Shown here: positions 26,587 to 34,800 of the stretch, in pieces
Position numbering within the stretch: position 1 is the first letter of the stretch
Layout of the letters: each line of letters opens with the position of its first letter
Source: an uncultured Lachnospiraceae bacterium
GTDB taxonomy: Bacteria; Bacillota; Clostridia; Lachnospirales; Lachnospiraceae
Length of the DNA: 64,000 nt
Assembly (NCBI GenBank): GCA_947165025.1
Contig: CAMUYQ010000005.1
Coordinates: forward strand, 62,001 to 126,000
Reading direction: 5' to 3'
Notes under the pieces: model-generated
Seen by the model: the letters and a program-made list of their open reading frames with translations, nothing else
Database searches by the model: none
Told to the model about the DNA's origin: nothing
Position numbers and translations under genes: made by a program

Positions 26587-27936
26587 ATGAGTTCAAAAGT
26601 TACTTATGATTACAGCAAAGCAATGCAGTTTATCAGCGAGCAGGAGATCGCATCGATGTGTGACATCGTTGAAAACGCCAAGGAAGTTCTTGTGTCAAAG
26701 AGCGGCGCGGGAAATGATTTTCTCGGATGGATCGATCTTCCCGTAGATTACGATAAGGAAGAGTTCGACCGTATCCTCAAGGCTGCGGACAAGATCAAGA
26801 ATGATTCGGACGTACTTCTTGTTATCGGTATCGGCGGTTCATATCTCGGAGCCAGGGCTGCGATAGAGTTTCTCCGTCACAGCTTCTACAACATAATCCC
26901 GAAGGAAAAGAGAAACACTCCGGAGATCTATTTTGTCGGAAACAGCATAAGCAGCACATATATCAAGCATCTGATGGATGTTATCGGGGACCGTGATTTT
27001 TCGATCAACATGATAAGCAAGTCCGGAACGACAACAGAGCCTGCGATCGCATTCAGGGTGTTCAAGGAGATGCTCGAGAAGAAGTACGGCAAGGCTGAAG
27101 CTGCAAAGAGGATATATGCGACAACCGACAAGGCAAGAGGGTCTCTTAAGAATCTTGCAAATGAGGAAGGTTATGAGAGCTTCGTAGTTCCCGATGATGT
27201 CGGCGGACGTTTCTCGGTACTTACGGCTGTAGGTCTTCTTCCGATCGCAGTATCCGGTGCGGATATAACAAAGCTTATGGAAGGTGCACAGGCTGCAAGG
27301 GAAACAGCTCTTACCGCACCGTTTGAGGAAAATGATGCCCTTAAGTATGCTGCAGTCAGGAACATCCTGCTTCGCAAAGGAAAACAGATCGAGATCATGG
27401 CAAACTATGAGCCTTCGGTTCATTTCATTTCCGAGTGGTGGAAGCAGCTCTACGGAGAGAGTGAAGGCAAGGATCAGAAGGGAATATTCCCGGCCAGCGT
27501 TGATCTGACAACGGATCTTCATTCGATGGGACAGTTCATTCAGGACGGTTCGAGAAACCTTTTTGAAACGGTCATCAACATCGAGAATTCCAGAGAGACG
27601 ATCACGATCAATGAGGAGCCTGTAGACCTTGACGGACTTAACTATCTTGCAGGCAAGACTGTTGATTTTGTGAACAAGAGCGCCATGAACGGAACGATAC
27701 TTGCACATACGGATGGAAACGTTCCTAACACCGTTGTTAACGTTCCCGAGGTGAATGAGTATTGTCTCGGACAGCTGTTCTATTTCTTCGAGTTCGCATG
27801 CGGTGTCAGCGGATACACACTTGGTGTCAATCCGTTCAATCAGCCCGGTGTTGAGAGCTATAAGAAGAACATGTTCGCACTTCTCGGAAAGCCCGGTTTT
27901 GAGGAGCAGAGAGAGGCACTTCTGGCAAGACTTTAA
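26587..27936 (+). CDS. pgi: Glucose-6-phosphate isomerase
   Basis: 449 residues, the usual bacterial Gram-positive length. Motifs: [12 protein letters not shown], the phosphate-binding [25 protein letters not shown] and [14 protein letters not shown] near the C terminus with the catalytic Lys. Interconverts glucose 6-phosphate and fructose 6-phosphate. The frame is open from a TTG at 26551, but that lies inside the operator palindrome, and AAGGAG (26569-26574) points to the ATG at 26587. It overlaps murG by one base (TAATG). Confidence 0.96.
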   Translation: MSSKVTYDYSKAMQFISEQEIASMCDIVENAKEVLVSKSGAGNDFLGWIDLPVDYDKEEFDRILKAADKIKNDSDVLLVIGIGGSYLGARAAIEFLRHSFYNIIPKEKRNTPEIYFVGNSISSTYIKHLMDVIGDRDFSINMISKSGTTTEPAIAFRVFKEMLEKKYGKAEAAKRIYATTDKARGSLKNLANEEGYESFVVPDDVGGRFSVLTAVGLLPIAVSGADITKLMEGAQAARETALTAPFEENDALKYAAVRNILLRKGKQIEIMANYEPSVHFISEWWKQLYGESEGKDQKGIFPASVDLTTDLHSMGQFIQDGSRNLFETVINIENSRETITINEEPVDLDGLNYLAGKTVDFVNKSAMNGTILAHTDGNVPNTVVNVPEVNEYCLGQLFYFFEFACGVSGYTLGVNPFNQPGVESYKKNMFALLGKPGFEEQREALLARL

Positions 27937-29009
27937 TGAAGAGGATCATACTTACCGGCGGAGGTACTGCCGGACACGTAACACCGAATATCGCACTGAT
28001 CCCGGCGCTTAGGACAGCCGGTTATGATATTCACTATATCGGATCATATGAAGGGATGGAGAAGACTCTTATAGGGGATTACTCCATCCCTTATCATGGT
28101 ATAGCCACGGGCAAGCTCAGAAGGTATTTCTCGCTGAAGAACTTCACGGATCCTTTCAGGGTGATCAAGGGATTCCGGGAGGCAAAAAAGATAATTAAGG
28201 AACTGAAACCCTCGATCGTGTTCTCCAAGGGCGGTTTTGTATCTGTTCCCGTTGTCTGGGCAGCTAAGAAAAATCATGTGCCGGTAATCATACACGAGTC
28301 AGACATGACTCCGGGGCTCGCAAACAAACTGAGCTTTTCAGCGGCAAAAAAGATATGCTGCAATTTTCCCGAAACAGAAAAGATACTTCCGCCTGACAAG
28401 GCTGTACTTACAGGATCCCCGATAAGAGCTGAGCTGATGCTCGGAGATGCGGATAAAGCCGAGAAGATATGTAACTTTGAGGACAACGACAAACCGGTTG
28501 TCATGGTTGTGGGTGGAAGTCTCGGAGCGGCTTCGGTCAATGATATGATCAGAAAGATCCTGCCGAGGCTAACTGAAAAGTTCAACGTTCTTCATCTTTG
28601 CGGAAGGGGAAAACTTGATGAATCCCTTGTCGGAACAAAGGGGTATTTCCAGATGGAATATGCCAAGGATGAGATGAAGGATCTGTTCGCGTTTTCTGAG
28701 ATCGTTGTCTCGCGCGCAGGGGCAAATGCGATCTGTGAGATACTTGCTCTTCATAAACCCAACCTGCTCATTCCGCTTCCCGCTTCGGCATCAAGAGGCG
28801 ACCAGCTTTTAAATGCTGAGTCGTTCAGAAAGCAGGGATTTTCGCTTGTACTTGACGAAGACAAGGACCTGACGGAGGATTCTCTTTATGAGAGTATCTG
28901 TGATCTTTATGAGAGACGCGAGGAATTCCGCAAAGTCATGTTGAAGAGCGAACAGACGAATGCGGTCTCTGTCGTCATGAAGCTTATAGAAGAGAACAGT
29001 CTGGACTGA
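27936..29009 (+). CDS. murG: UDP-N-acetylglucosamine-N-acetylmuramyl-(pentapeptide) pyrophosphoryl-undecaprenol GlcNAc transferase
   Basis: 357 residues, GT28 family. The N terminus has LTGGGTAGHVTPNIAL with the GGTAGHV loop that binds the lipid I diphosphate, then SKGGFVSVPVVWAAK. The C-terminal domain has VVGGSLGAASVN, SRAGANAICEIL and LPASASRGDQLLNA. Converts lipid I to lipid II at the inner face of the membrane. Usually murG lies in the dcw cluster; here it stands alone after pgi, overlapping it by one base. This cytoplasmic form may be a second copy, which cannot be judged from this window. Confidence 0.93.
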   Translation: MKRIILTGGGTAGHVTPNIALIPALRTAGYDIHYIGSYEGMEKTLIGDYSIPYHGIATGKLRRYFSLKNFTDPFRVIKGFREAKKIIKELKPSIVFSKGGFVSVPVVWAAKKNHVPVIIHESDMTPGLANKLSFSAAKKICCNFPETEKILPPDKAVLTGSPIRAELMLGDADKAEKICNFEDNDKPVVMVVGGSLGAASVNDMIRKILPRLTEKFNVLHLCGRGKLDESLVGTKGYFQMEYAKDEMKDLFAFSEIVVSRAGANAICEILALHKPNLLIPLPASASRGDQLLNAESFRKQGFSLVLDEDKDLTEDSLYESICDLYERREEFRKVMLKSEQTNAVSVVMKLIEENSLD

Positions 29010-29015
29010 AAATCG

Positions 29016-29678
29016 TTGGAAATACTGTATGAAGACAAATCAATAATCATAATCTTCAAGCCGGCGGGACTGGCAACGCAGTCAGCAAACGTCACCCGCC
29101 CGGACTGTGTCAGTCTTATCGCCAGACATATCAGGGAAAATGATCCCGACAGAAAACCAGATCCATATGTAGGTATCATCCACAGGCTCGATCAGCCCGT
29201 GGCCGGTATTCTTGTGTTTGCAAAGGACGAAAGGTCGGCGGCCGTACTGTCAAAGCAGGTGCAGAGTGATGTGATGAACAAACATTACATGGCCCTTGTT
29301 GAAGGCATCGTGGATTCTCAGGAGTATACTGAACTTGTCGATCACCTTTATAAGGATGGCAAAGAACGCAAGGCCGTGATAAGTGATAAAGCTGCCGGAA
29401 AGGAAAAACTTCAGGAGGCAAGACTTCTGTACCGCACCGAGAAGATAGACCGCGAAAATAACAGAACACTCCTGTCAGTTCATCTTGTTACGGGGCGGTT
29501 TCATCAGATTCGGGTCCAGCTGTCTCATATGGGTCATCCGATAGTGGGTGACAGGAAATACGGTGCAGTATCCGACTTCGGATCGGGTATCGCGCTGATC
29601 GCCGACAGGCTTGAATTCGTACATCCCAAGTCGGGTGAAAAAGTTGAAAAAATCGTTGACTTTTCATCTTTCCTCTGA
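29016..29678 (+). CDS. RluA family pseudouridine synthase
   Basis: 220 residues, shorter than RluA/RluD because the N-terminal S4 domain is absent. Catalytic motif IIHRLDQPVAGILVFAK (the Asp in HRLD is the nucleophile), preceded by IIFKPAGLATQS and followed by RFHQIRVQLSHMGHPIVGDRKYG. The start is a TTG at 29016, since no in-frame ATG exists near the N terminus; the RBS is weak. It begins 6 bases after murG. The target uridine is not predictable. The tRNA-Gly promoter overlaps its last codons. Confidence 0.88.
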   Translation: MEILYEDKSIIIIFKPAGLATQSANVTRPDCVSLIARHIRENDPDRKPDPYVGIIHRLDQPVAGILVFAKDERSAAVLSKQVQSDVMNKHYMALVEGIVDSQEYTELVDHLYKDGKERKAVISDKAAGKEKLQEARLLYRTEKIDRENNRTLLSVHLVTGRFHQIRVQLSHMGHPIVGDRKYGAVSDFGSGIALIADRLEFVHPKSGEKVEKIVDFSSFL

Positions 29679-29684
29679 TAACAT
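29656..29684 (+). promoter_or_regulatory. SigA-type promoter for tRNA-Gly
   Basis: TTGACT (29656-29661), 17-base spacer, TAACAT (29679-29684), 28 bases before the tRNA 5' end. The -35 lies inside the 3' end of the pseudouridine synthase gene. Confidence 0.65.
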
Positions 29685-29712
29685 ATACAAGTCGCAAGAC
29701 AAAGGAATACAT

Positions 29713-29785
29713 GCGCGAGTGGCTCAGTTGGTGGAGCGCGACCTTGCCAAGGTCGAGGCCGCGGGTTCGAGTCCCGTCTCGCGCT
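29713..29785 (+). tRNA. tRNA-Gly (anticodon GCC), integration site of a mobile element
   Basis: Acceptor stem GCGCGAG (29713-29719) with CTCGCGC (29778-29784), D arm, anticodon stem CGACC/GGTCG around TTGCCAA giving GCC, T arm GGGTTCGAGTCCC. CCA is not encoded. Its last 20 bases plus one are the left copy of a 21-bp repeat that recurs at 42188-42208. The native terminator now lies at the far end of the element (42216). Confidence 0.95.
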
Positions 29786-29786
29786 C
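29766..29786 (+). repeat. attL: 21-bp direct repeat at the tRNA-Gly 3' end
   Basis: Identical to 42188-42208. It starts in the T loop (TTCGAGTCCC) and runs through the acceptor stem (GTCTCGCGCTC). An integrase gene begins the inserted DNA, pointing away from the tRNA, the usual arrangement for tRNA-targeting integrative elements. Confidence 0.9.
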
Positions 29787-29794
29787 GGTAGGGA

Positions 29795-29838
29795 AACTCA
29801 GAGATGTTGATAATACAGCATTTCTGAGTTTTTTCTTT
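29795..29838. terminator. Hairpin after tRNA-Gly, inside the element's left end
   Basis: AACTCAGAGATG (29795-29806) pairs with CATTTCTGAGTT (29819-29830) at 11 of 12 positions, followed by TTTTCTTTTC. Probably supplies termination for the tRNA now that its native terminator is displaced; it also lies at the 3' side of the convergent integrase gene. Confidence 0.7.
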
Positions 29839-29852
29839 TCTTGAAATTGCGT

Positions 29853-31148
29853 TTATACTGCGTTTACTGCGAGTAACTGCGGTTTCTGGGACTTTGCTTC
29901 TTCAAATAAAAGCTGTGCGCCTTTAAGTTGATTCCGACGCTCAGACGCGTCTACAACATTCCTGATATAATCCCAAGTCTGTCCTACATTGCTGTGCCCC
30001 ATTTGTTCTTTTATAACATTGATGGGTGTTCCGCTGAGATATTCAAGTGATGCATAAGTACGTCTACAGTCATGAGGGCTTCTTGCTTCCCGTTCGCCTC
30101 CATATCCAAGGACTTCCGTATGGATAACCTCTCGCATATAGTCATCGATAGCTCTTAAGTGCATTTTTCCGTCGGTTGAGCAAGGATTAAGCAATAAGTA
30201 AGGGCTATTGTTCTCATCAGCCGTACGGAACGATAAACACGCTTTTACAACCGTTACTGCTTCATCAGAGAGATACACCTCACGGGCCTTGTTCTCCTTG
30301 ACGTAGTCGAGCATCTGGTATGTTTTGGTATCCTCCGTACGGTGGATCCAAATATATCCGTCATCAACATAGATATCATCGAGTTCCAGCCCAAGTAGTT
30401 CGCCGGCTCTCAATCCGGTTGTTATAAGTAGTGCAATTGATAAACTCTTATAATTTGGATTTTTAAGAGCATGACGCACAATTCTTGACGCCTCGGCACG
30501 TGTAAAAGCAAGATTTTTGGTCTGTTTCGATACTACTTTCCACAAATGTTTGCCTGTAAGACGAACTTTGCGGTATAAGGAAATAACCTCGCGGATGTTA
30601 ATAACCTCAATATGCTCATATTGACAGTAGTCCGCAATCTTGTTGAGACAGGTAATGGTTTGGTTAAACTCTTTCTCGGTGGGTTTTGTTGCCACAAGCT
30701 TATCCAAAGCAGCTCTTATGTCTGATTCCGTGAGCTGTGACAATTTTACATGGCTGAGTTGTGCCAGATTCTTATCAAAACGCTGAATAGTACGCTTGGG
30801 AGTTTTGGCAAAGCTCGACTCGTCGCCACCAAGAGCTTTTATCAAGGCTTTCCGGACTGTGATAGTCTCGTCTTCTTGGATATGTAGATAATACGCAATT
30901 ATCTTGTTTTCAAGGTCCGCTTTGGTTTTAGCATAGATCAAACCATTGTGATTACGGTTTTTTGGAGTTAGTTTAGTTGTATAATATCCTAATCCAGCAT
31001 AACCGGGCTCGTGAATGGTGTCCACATTGTTTATGTGTTCCGATAGTATAGCATCTCTTCGATCCATAACATATGTTTGAATCAGTGCCTTATCGGTAAG
31101 TCTACACTCTTTTGACAAAGTTGTCGATATGATTAGTTCTAAAGACAA
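29853..31148 (-). CDS. int: Tyrosine-type site-specific integrase
   Basis: 431 residues. N-terminal arm and core-binding helices precede a catalytic domain with Arg247 (TGLRAGEL), His359 and Arg362 (HDCRRTYAS), His385 (GHSNVG) and the nucleophile Tyr394 (WDYI). The complete set makes an active enzyme likely. It should recombine the 21-bp core at the tRNA-Gly 3' end. It is the last gene of a minus-strand run with the replication-like gene 24 bases upstream, and its 3' end faces the tRNA, as is usual for elements of this type. Confidence 0.93.
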   Translation of the reverse strand: MSLELIISTTLSKECRLTDKALIQTYVMDRRDAILSEHINNVDTIHEPGYAGLGYYTTKLTPKNRNHNGLIYAKTKADLENKIIAYYLHIQEDETITVRKALIKALGGDESSFAKTPKRTIQRFDKNLAQLSHVKLSQLTESDIRAALDKLVATKPTEKEFNQTITCLNKIADYCQYEHIEVINIREVISLYRKVRLTGKHLWKVVSKQTKNLAFTRAEASRIVRHALKNPNYKSLSIALLITTGLRAGELLGLELDDIYVDDGYIWIHRTEDTKTYQMLDYVKENKAREVYLSDEAVTVVKACLSFRTADENNSPYLLLNPCSTDGKMHLRAIDDYMREVIHTEVLGYGGEREARSPHDCRRTYASLEYLSGTPINVIKEQMGHSNVGQTWDYIRNVVDASERRNQLKGAQLLFEEAKSQKPQLLAVNAV

Positions 31149-31172
31149 GAGAAATCTCCTTATTCTATATGA

Positions 31173-31946
31173 TTAGTTGGACCCTACGATCTCATCGATC
31201 TCCTGGGAGGTATAGTTTCTCTGTTCGAAGTTATTGAATTCATTTACTTGCTTTGGTGTATAGGGAGTTTGAACATATCCCTTTTTTATACAGTCAATTA
31301 TGAAGCCGGCGACGTTGTTAATGGGGTTCTTTCTCGCTGACAAGATCATAGATACGGCATTACGTATCGGTTCAATATCGCCACTGGCTTGGCGATAGAT
31401 CACATCAATGGTTTTTTCATTCAGATTGAACGGTTTAAGAAGATCAACAACATCACTATAATTATCATTTGTTGTTGTTTGTATTTCTTTATCTTCAGTT
31501 ATTTCTCTTGAAGTAATTGATTCAGCGGTGTTTTCCTCCATCGGTTTATCAGAGATCGGGCTCGCCGCTACCGGATTCCCCGCTACCGGATTCCCCGTTG
31601 ACGAAAATACAGTGGGAAAAGTGTTATTGTCATTTGTGACAGTATGACTATTACGGGGAGGGCAGTTTAATATCCATTTTGATGGAGCATACTTGCCCGA
31701 TACTCTTCTTTGTTCAGGTCTGGTAATATAACCCTTTTCCTCGAGGGACTTGACAGCTGTATTAACTGCATCCTTCCCATCGGGAACAAGTGTGACTATC
31801 CCATTTACTGAAAACTTCCATCTATCCGAAAAACTTGCCAATGTAACCCATAGACCTCGCTCTCTGAGACTAAGAGAACGGTCGTAGAGAATCTCGTTAG
31901 GAACTATAGTGAAGTTTGATTTAGGTGTTTTGAAACTTTTTGGCAT
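31173..31946 (-). CDS. Replication-initiator-like winged-helix protein
   Basis: 257 residues. Residues 10-75 (FTIVPNEILYDRSLSLRERG, WKFSVNGIVTLVPDGKDAV, then KSLEEKGYITR) match the winged-helix N-terminal domain of Bacillota plasmid and ICE replication initiators. A low-complexity S/T/E/P linker with AGNPVA repeats (about 115-160) leads to a helical C-terminal domain. GGAGGGC lies 6 bases upstream of the ATG. It may support extrachromosomal replication or act as a regulator next to the integrase. It is preceded by the 84-bp hairpin repeat R1. Confidence 0.65.
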   Translation of the reverse strand: MPKSFKTPKSNFTIVPNEILYDRSLSLRERGLWVTLASFSDRWKFSVNGIVTLVPDGKDAVNTAVKSLEEKGYITRPEQRRVSGKYAPSKWILNCPPRNSHTVTNDNNTFPTVFSSTGNPVAGNPVAASPISDKPMEENTAESITSREITEDKEIQTTTNDNYSDVVDLLKPFNLNEKTIDVIYRQASGDIEPIRNAVSMILSARKNPINNVAGFIIDCIKKGYVQTPYTPKQVNEFNNFEQRNYTSQEIDEIVGSN

Positions 31947-31975
31947 AGTTGCCCTCCTTTGTTGTTTTGATAAAC

Positions 31976-32059
31976 AAAGACGACAGTGGATTCCGATGAT
32001 CGTAAGAGATCTTTGGAAAGCGCACTGCCGTCTTGCGGTCTGGCGAAAAGCTCTTTATG
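31976..32059 (-). repeat. 84-bp direct repeat, copy R1, with a stable hairpin
   Basis: Identical to 32449-32532. Read on the minus strand, AAGACGGCAGTG pairs with CACTGTCGTCTT (12 bp, one G-U) around a 35-base loop, and a T run follows. It lies 29 bases upstream of the replication-like gene, so it is in that gene's leader. Either a terminator/attenuator or a structured RNA. Confidence 0.85.
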
Positions 32060-32125
32060 TAGTTTTTTGCTGCCTTTTTGCCTGAAAGAACCTCAGGTTA
32101 GGGCAGAATTGACTTTTGTTCCTAC

Positions 32126-32362
32126 TTATTCCTGATTTGGGCAATATCCCAGTGGATAGTCTGCTAATGAATCAAGATCTTTACAAGAATATTCTCTCAT
32201 GGCTAAGGAATTAAAGAAATTGTGATCATATCGAATATGTTCGGATGTAGGATCGCTGCAAGAATCGTTGGTGCTTATACTCAATGTCAGCTTTGAATCT
32301 TCTCTCGAATTGATGGTCACACTCAAGATTTTGATATTATGGTTGAAAACGTTAATCTCCAT
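32126..32362 (-). CDS. Small hypothetical protein (78 aa) in the element
   Basis: 78 residues, polar, mixed strand-like pattern (FNHNIKILSVTINSR, then SKLTLSIST), no membrane segment. Not recognised. AAGGAGAC lies 4-5 bases before the ATG, a strong ribosome binding site, which supports it being real. It lies between the two copies of the 84-bp repeat, which form its upstream and downstream flanks. Its pattern resembles that of the 52-residue protein upstream (beta-rich, similar size), so the two genes may be diverged relatives; that is inference. Confidence 0.55.
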   Translation of the reverse strand: MEINVFNHNIKILSVTINSREDSKLTLSISTNDSCSDPTSEHIRYDHNFFNSLAMREYSCKDLDSLADYPLGYCPNQE

Positions 32363-32448
32363 ATACGTCTCCTTTCGTTAGTTCCATGTACGGAAAGCTC
32401 AGAGCTCTTTTTTTAGTGGTTTTGATCTAAATAGATTCAGGAAAAAAG

Positions 32449-32532
32449 AAAGACGACAGTGGATTCCGATGATCGTAAGAGATCTTTGGAAAGCGCACTG
32501 CCGTCTTGCGGTCTGGCGAAAAGCTCTTTATG
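32449..32532 (-). repeat. 84-bp direct repeat, copy R2
   Basis: Second exact copy of R1, offset 473 bases. On the minus strand the hairpin is followed by CTTTTTTCC, a terminator-like tail. Its first bases include the stop codon of the 52-residue gene, and it is 86 bases upstream of the 78-residue gene. Confidence 0.85.
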
Positions 32533-32686
32533 CGGTTTTCTTAATCTTCCTATATGTAAGTTGTAGTCTTCCATCAGAAGAAATGGTTATTATTGTCTTG
32601 CAATTTTTATATTTTTGTATAAAAACCGTACGACTATTGTTTAGATATCCTATAAGTGTGTTATCATGGTTTCTGACTTCTATCAT
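32528..32686 (-). CDS. Small hypothetical protein (52 aa)
   Basis: 52 residues: starts MIEVRNHDNTLIGYLNN and ends LTYRKIKKTA. Too short for most gene finders, but AAAGGA stands 8 bases before the ATG, and the codon pattern is consistent. It has a strand-rich look (TVFIQKY, TIITISSDGRLQLTYRK). The stop codon lies within repeat copy R2. The same-strand order is this gene, R2, the 78-residue gene, R1, the replication-like gene. Function unknown. Confidence 0.5.
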   Translation of the reverse strand: MIEVRNHDNTLIGYLNNSRTVFIQKYKNCKTIITISSDGRLQLTYRKIKKTA

Positions 32687-32758
32687 CTGCTGTTCCTTTC
32701 TGTCTAACTATGCTTAAAGTAGGATTTTATAAATCTATATTCAATTTTAAATTTATTG

Positions 32759-32787
32759 TTGACATCATCGATCGACAGTGATATAAT
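32759..32787 (+). promoter_or_regulatory. Consensus SigA promoter for the first TraX-like gene
   Basis: TTGACA (32759-32764), 17-base spacer, TATAAT (32782-32787): a perfect match in both boxes and spacing. The leader contains CGCGC/GCGCG hairpin arms (about 32815-32840) just before the ribosome binding site. Confidence 0.85.
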
Positions 32788-32855
32788 AACATATTAAACT
32801 TGATTTTGTCAAATCGCGCCTAATGCGGCATAGTTGCGCGGTTTCTATGAGGTGA

Positions 32856-33629
32856 TTGGACAGGTTAAAAGACAGGCTGATGGATACAGTAAAGCTGTCA
32901 CGAAACGGATTAAAACTGATCTGTACGGTATATATGGTGTTTGCACATATACTGTTCGGATTTTATTACAGCAATCATATATTATTTAGAGCGGTATATA
33001 CCATCGGCGAGTTTGTGCCGGTACTGTTTATATACTTCATGGCGGAGGGATATACTTATACTTCCAACAAAATAAGATATGGTATCAGACTCCTTATGTT
33101 CGGGATCCTGACACAGCCTCTTTACTACGTTAGTGTCGTGACAAACAGGGATAGACTGAATATCGTGATCACGTTTGCGGTATGTGTGTTTCTGTTCTGT
33201 ATATATGAACGAGAATGGAATGTGGCGGCAAAGATCGCAGCCTCTCTTCCGCTACTTGTCCTCATCAAGTTCTGCGAAGGTGATTATCTCTATCTTGCGA
33301 TTGCAATTATCTGCTTCGCTTACAAGAAGTACAATAAGACATCGTTGGAGGCCGCATTCCTGTATTCAGGGGCGGCTTTTATATTGTATTATGTGGTAAA
33401 TTCACTGATCATAGGAGCGAGCCTTGATACGTTCCTGTACTTTATGGGATGCGTTCCGGGGATAATGATAGGATATCTTCTGCTAAAATGTCACTATGAT
33501 CCTTCGATTAGAAGCGGTTCAAAAGCAGTTAAGTATGCGTTTTATGTTGCATATCCGGCACACTTTGTACTGCTTGCGATGATCCATGTGGCACAGTATT
33601 ACGGGTACCTTCCCAAAGCGGTGATGTGA
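32856..33629 (+). CDS. TraX-like multi-pass membrane protein (copy 1)
   Basis: 257 residues, about eight membrane segments. GLKLICTVYMVFAHILFGF, FMAEGYTYTSNKIRYGIRLL and LTQPLYYVS match the TraX family; TraX acetylates F pilin in conjugative plasmids, but chromosomal relatives have unknown acyltransferase-type roles. The start is uncertain: TTG 32856 is only 3 bases after GAGG, and ATG 32880 has no RBS. A second TraX-like gene lies at 34770 on the other strand. Driven by a consensus promoter, so it is probably well expressed. Confidence 0.75.
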   Translation: MDRLKDRLMDTVKLSRNGLKLICTVYMVFAHILFGFYYSNHILFRAVYTIGEFVPVLFIYFMAEGYTYTSNKIRYGIRLLMFGILTQPLYYVSVVTNRDRLNIVITFAVCVFLFCIYEREWNVAAKIAASLPLLVLIKFCEGDYLYLAIAIICFAYKKYNKTSLEAAFLYSGAAFILYYVVNSLIIGASLDTFLYFMGCVPGIMIGYLLLKCHYDPSIRSGSKAVKYAFYVAYPAHFVLLAMIHVAQYYGYLPKAVM

Positions 33630-33794
33630 ATGGAACTGATCTTTGCATTTATCTTCATAATTGCTTTCTTTGCACTGGCATTCAACGCGATGCTGGTATT
33701 ACTTCAGATTGGGATTGTACTTGGATGTGCATGGTGGGTATTGAAGATCATTGCGATAGGAATGAAAAAGATGTATAGGGCGATATTGAGATAA
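33630..33794 (+). CDS. Small membrane protein (54 aa)
   Basis: 54 residues: MELIFAFIFIIAFFALAFNA begins a nearly continuous hydrophobic stretch, ending with the basic tail KKMYRAILR. The ATG directly follows the TraX stop (TGA-ATG, no gap), so it is translationally coupled to it. A bidirectional terminator follows. It may be a small partner of the TraX-like protein; that is inference. Confidence 0.6.
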   Translation: MELIFAFIFIIAFFALAFNAMLVLLQIGIVLGCAWWVLKIIAIGMKKMYRAILR

Positions 33795-33795
33795 A

Positions 33796-33832
33796 AAAAT
33801 CGAGGCCTGCATTTGCAGGCCTCATTTTATGA
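33796..33832. terminator. Bidirectional terminator
   Basis: GAGGCCTGCA (33802-33811) and TGCAGGCCTC (33814-33823) form a perfect 10-bp stem with a 2-base loop region, with A-run upstream and T-rich downstream, so it can stop transcripts from both sides. Confidence 0.9.
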
Positions 33833-34408
33833 TTATTTCATAAAGATTGCTCTGACGATGTAGTCGTTGGTCATGACCTTGCCGTCGTAGTCCCACTTGT
33901 CAAAAGTCTTACCGTCAACATCTTCAACGGTTTTCGGGAACTGACTGTCGGCGATGGTAGTACCGGCTGTTACCTGGGATGAGCCTATCACGCGACCATG
34001 GGAGTCTGTAAAATAGACTGTAACCTTAACTGCAGCGGTCTGTTTACCGTCGGCCTTTCCGCCGGGCTGTGCCGGAGCAGAAGGTGATGCAGGAGCTGCC
34101 GGTGTTGATCCGCCGCCGGTTTTTCCGTGTTTTTTGAGTATTGCTTGGGCTTCAGGATCATTAAGATCGAATAATTCTGGATGATTAATAAGAGCATTCT
34201 CCATACGAGCTTCTGCGTCCGCTTGAGAAGGAAGAACTGAAAATCCGCTTGGGTCGCCTCCCATTGCGTTCCAGAGGTCCCAAGGCAAACAGTATTCCTT
34301 CACGCCACTAATCCCGATCAATCCAATAAAGCCGATCAGCGTTGCCAGTGACAGTAATTTTACAATCTTACTCATTCCTCTTCCATTTGTAAACTTTATG
34401 TTCTTCAT
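33833..34408 (-). CDS. Exported protein with a C-terminal InlB-type repeat
   Basis: 191 residues from ATG 34408 (AAGGAGC 9 bases upstream); the longer frame to 34456 lacks an RBS. One membrane segment or uncleaved signal (about 15-37), then a proline/alanine/glycine-rich linker (GGGSTPAAPASPSAPAQPGG), then a 60-residue C-terminal unit VTVYFTDSHGRVIGSSQVTA through DYIVRAIFMK that fits the InlB B-repeat/Listeria-Bacteroides repeat. Probably displayed outside the membrane. A perfect palindrome (34463-34485) stands in its promoter region. Confidence 0.65.
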   Translation of the reverse strand: MKNIKFTNGRGMSKIVKLLSLATLIGFIGLIGISGVKEYCLPWDLWNAMGGDPSGFSVLPSQADAEARMENALINHPELFDLNDPEAQAILKKHGKTGGGSTPAAPASPSAPAQPGGKADGKQTAAVKVTVYFTDSHGRVIGSSQVTAGTTIADSQFPKTVEDVDGKTFDKWDYDGKVMTNDYIVRAIFMK

Positions 34409-34462
34409 TATTATCTTGCTCCTTTTCTGATATTGTTCTGATGCTTTGTGATACATATGTTG

Positions 34463-34485
34463 TATATTACTCTGTTAGTAATATA
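34463..34485. promoter_or_regulatory. Inverted repeat in the leader of the exported protein gene
   Basis: TATATTACT (34463-34471) and AGTAATATA (34477-34485), a perfect 9-bp inverted repeat with a 5-base spacer. It is 55 bases upstream of the minus-strand start at 34408. Different in sequence from the operators beside the XRE gene. Confidence 0.55.
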
Positions 34486-34538
34486 ACATCTCAGTATTTA
34501 TCAGATTTTTGGATTAAAATATCGTACATATAGAAATG

Positions 34539-34581
34539 ATAGACCAATTTGGTCTATAAAGCAATAGTCCATCTCGGTCTA
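34539..34581. promoter_or_regulatory. Tandem operators beside the XRE regulator gene
   Basis: ATAGACCAATTTGGTCTAT (34539-34557) has perfect 8-base half sites with 3 central bases. A degenerate copy, TAGTCCATCTCGGTCTA (34565-34581), begins 25 bases after the first, about two and a half helical turns. Both lie between the divergent exported-protein gene and the XRE gene start at 34597, so they are likely autoregulatory. Confidence 0.7.
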
Positions 34582-34596
34582 CTGTATATATTTCTT

Positions 34597-34800
34597 ATGA
34601 TATACAAACGGATCCGAGATTTACGGGAAGATAACGATTTGAAACAAAGAACACTTGCCGAGTATCTCTCTATTTCGCAAAGAGCATATTCAAGATATGA
34701 AACCGGAGAAAGGGCTATACCAGTAGAGGCTCTTTCTAAGCTGGCGGATTATTATGGAGTTTCAGTAGATTATCTGATTGGAAGAACTGACAAAAAATAG
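34597..34800 (+). CDS. XRE family transcriptional regulator (67 aa)
   Basis: 67 residues from ATG 34597. A single helix-turn-helix domain: KRIRDLREDNDLKQRTLAEY, LSISQRAYSRYETGERAIP and LSKLADYYGVSVDYLIGRTD, the Cro/C1 pattern ending with the typical SVDYLIGRTD. Tandem operators stand upstream. It probably represses its own gene and the divergent exported-protein gene. Its 3' end overlaps the convergent second TraX-like gene by 31 bases. Minimal size, no ligand or protease domain. Confidence 0.85.
   Translation: MIYKRIRDLREDNDLKQRTLAEYLSISQRAYSRYETGERAIPVEALSKLADYYGVSVDYLIGRTDKK

Noticed and set aside
32469-32717. 82-codon plus-strand frame starting in repeat R2
   Set aside because: It is antisense to the 52-residue gene and starts within the repeat; no RBS.
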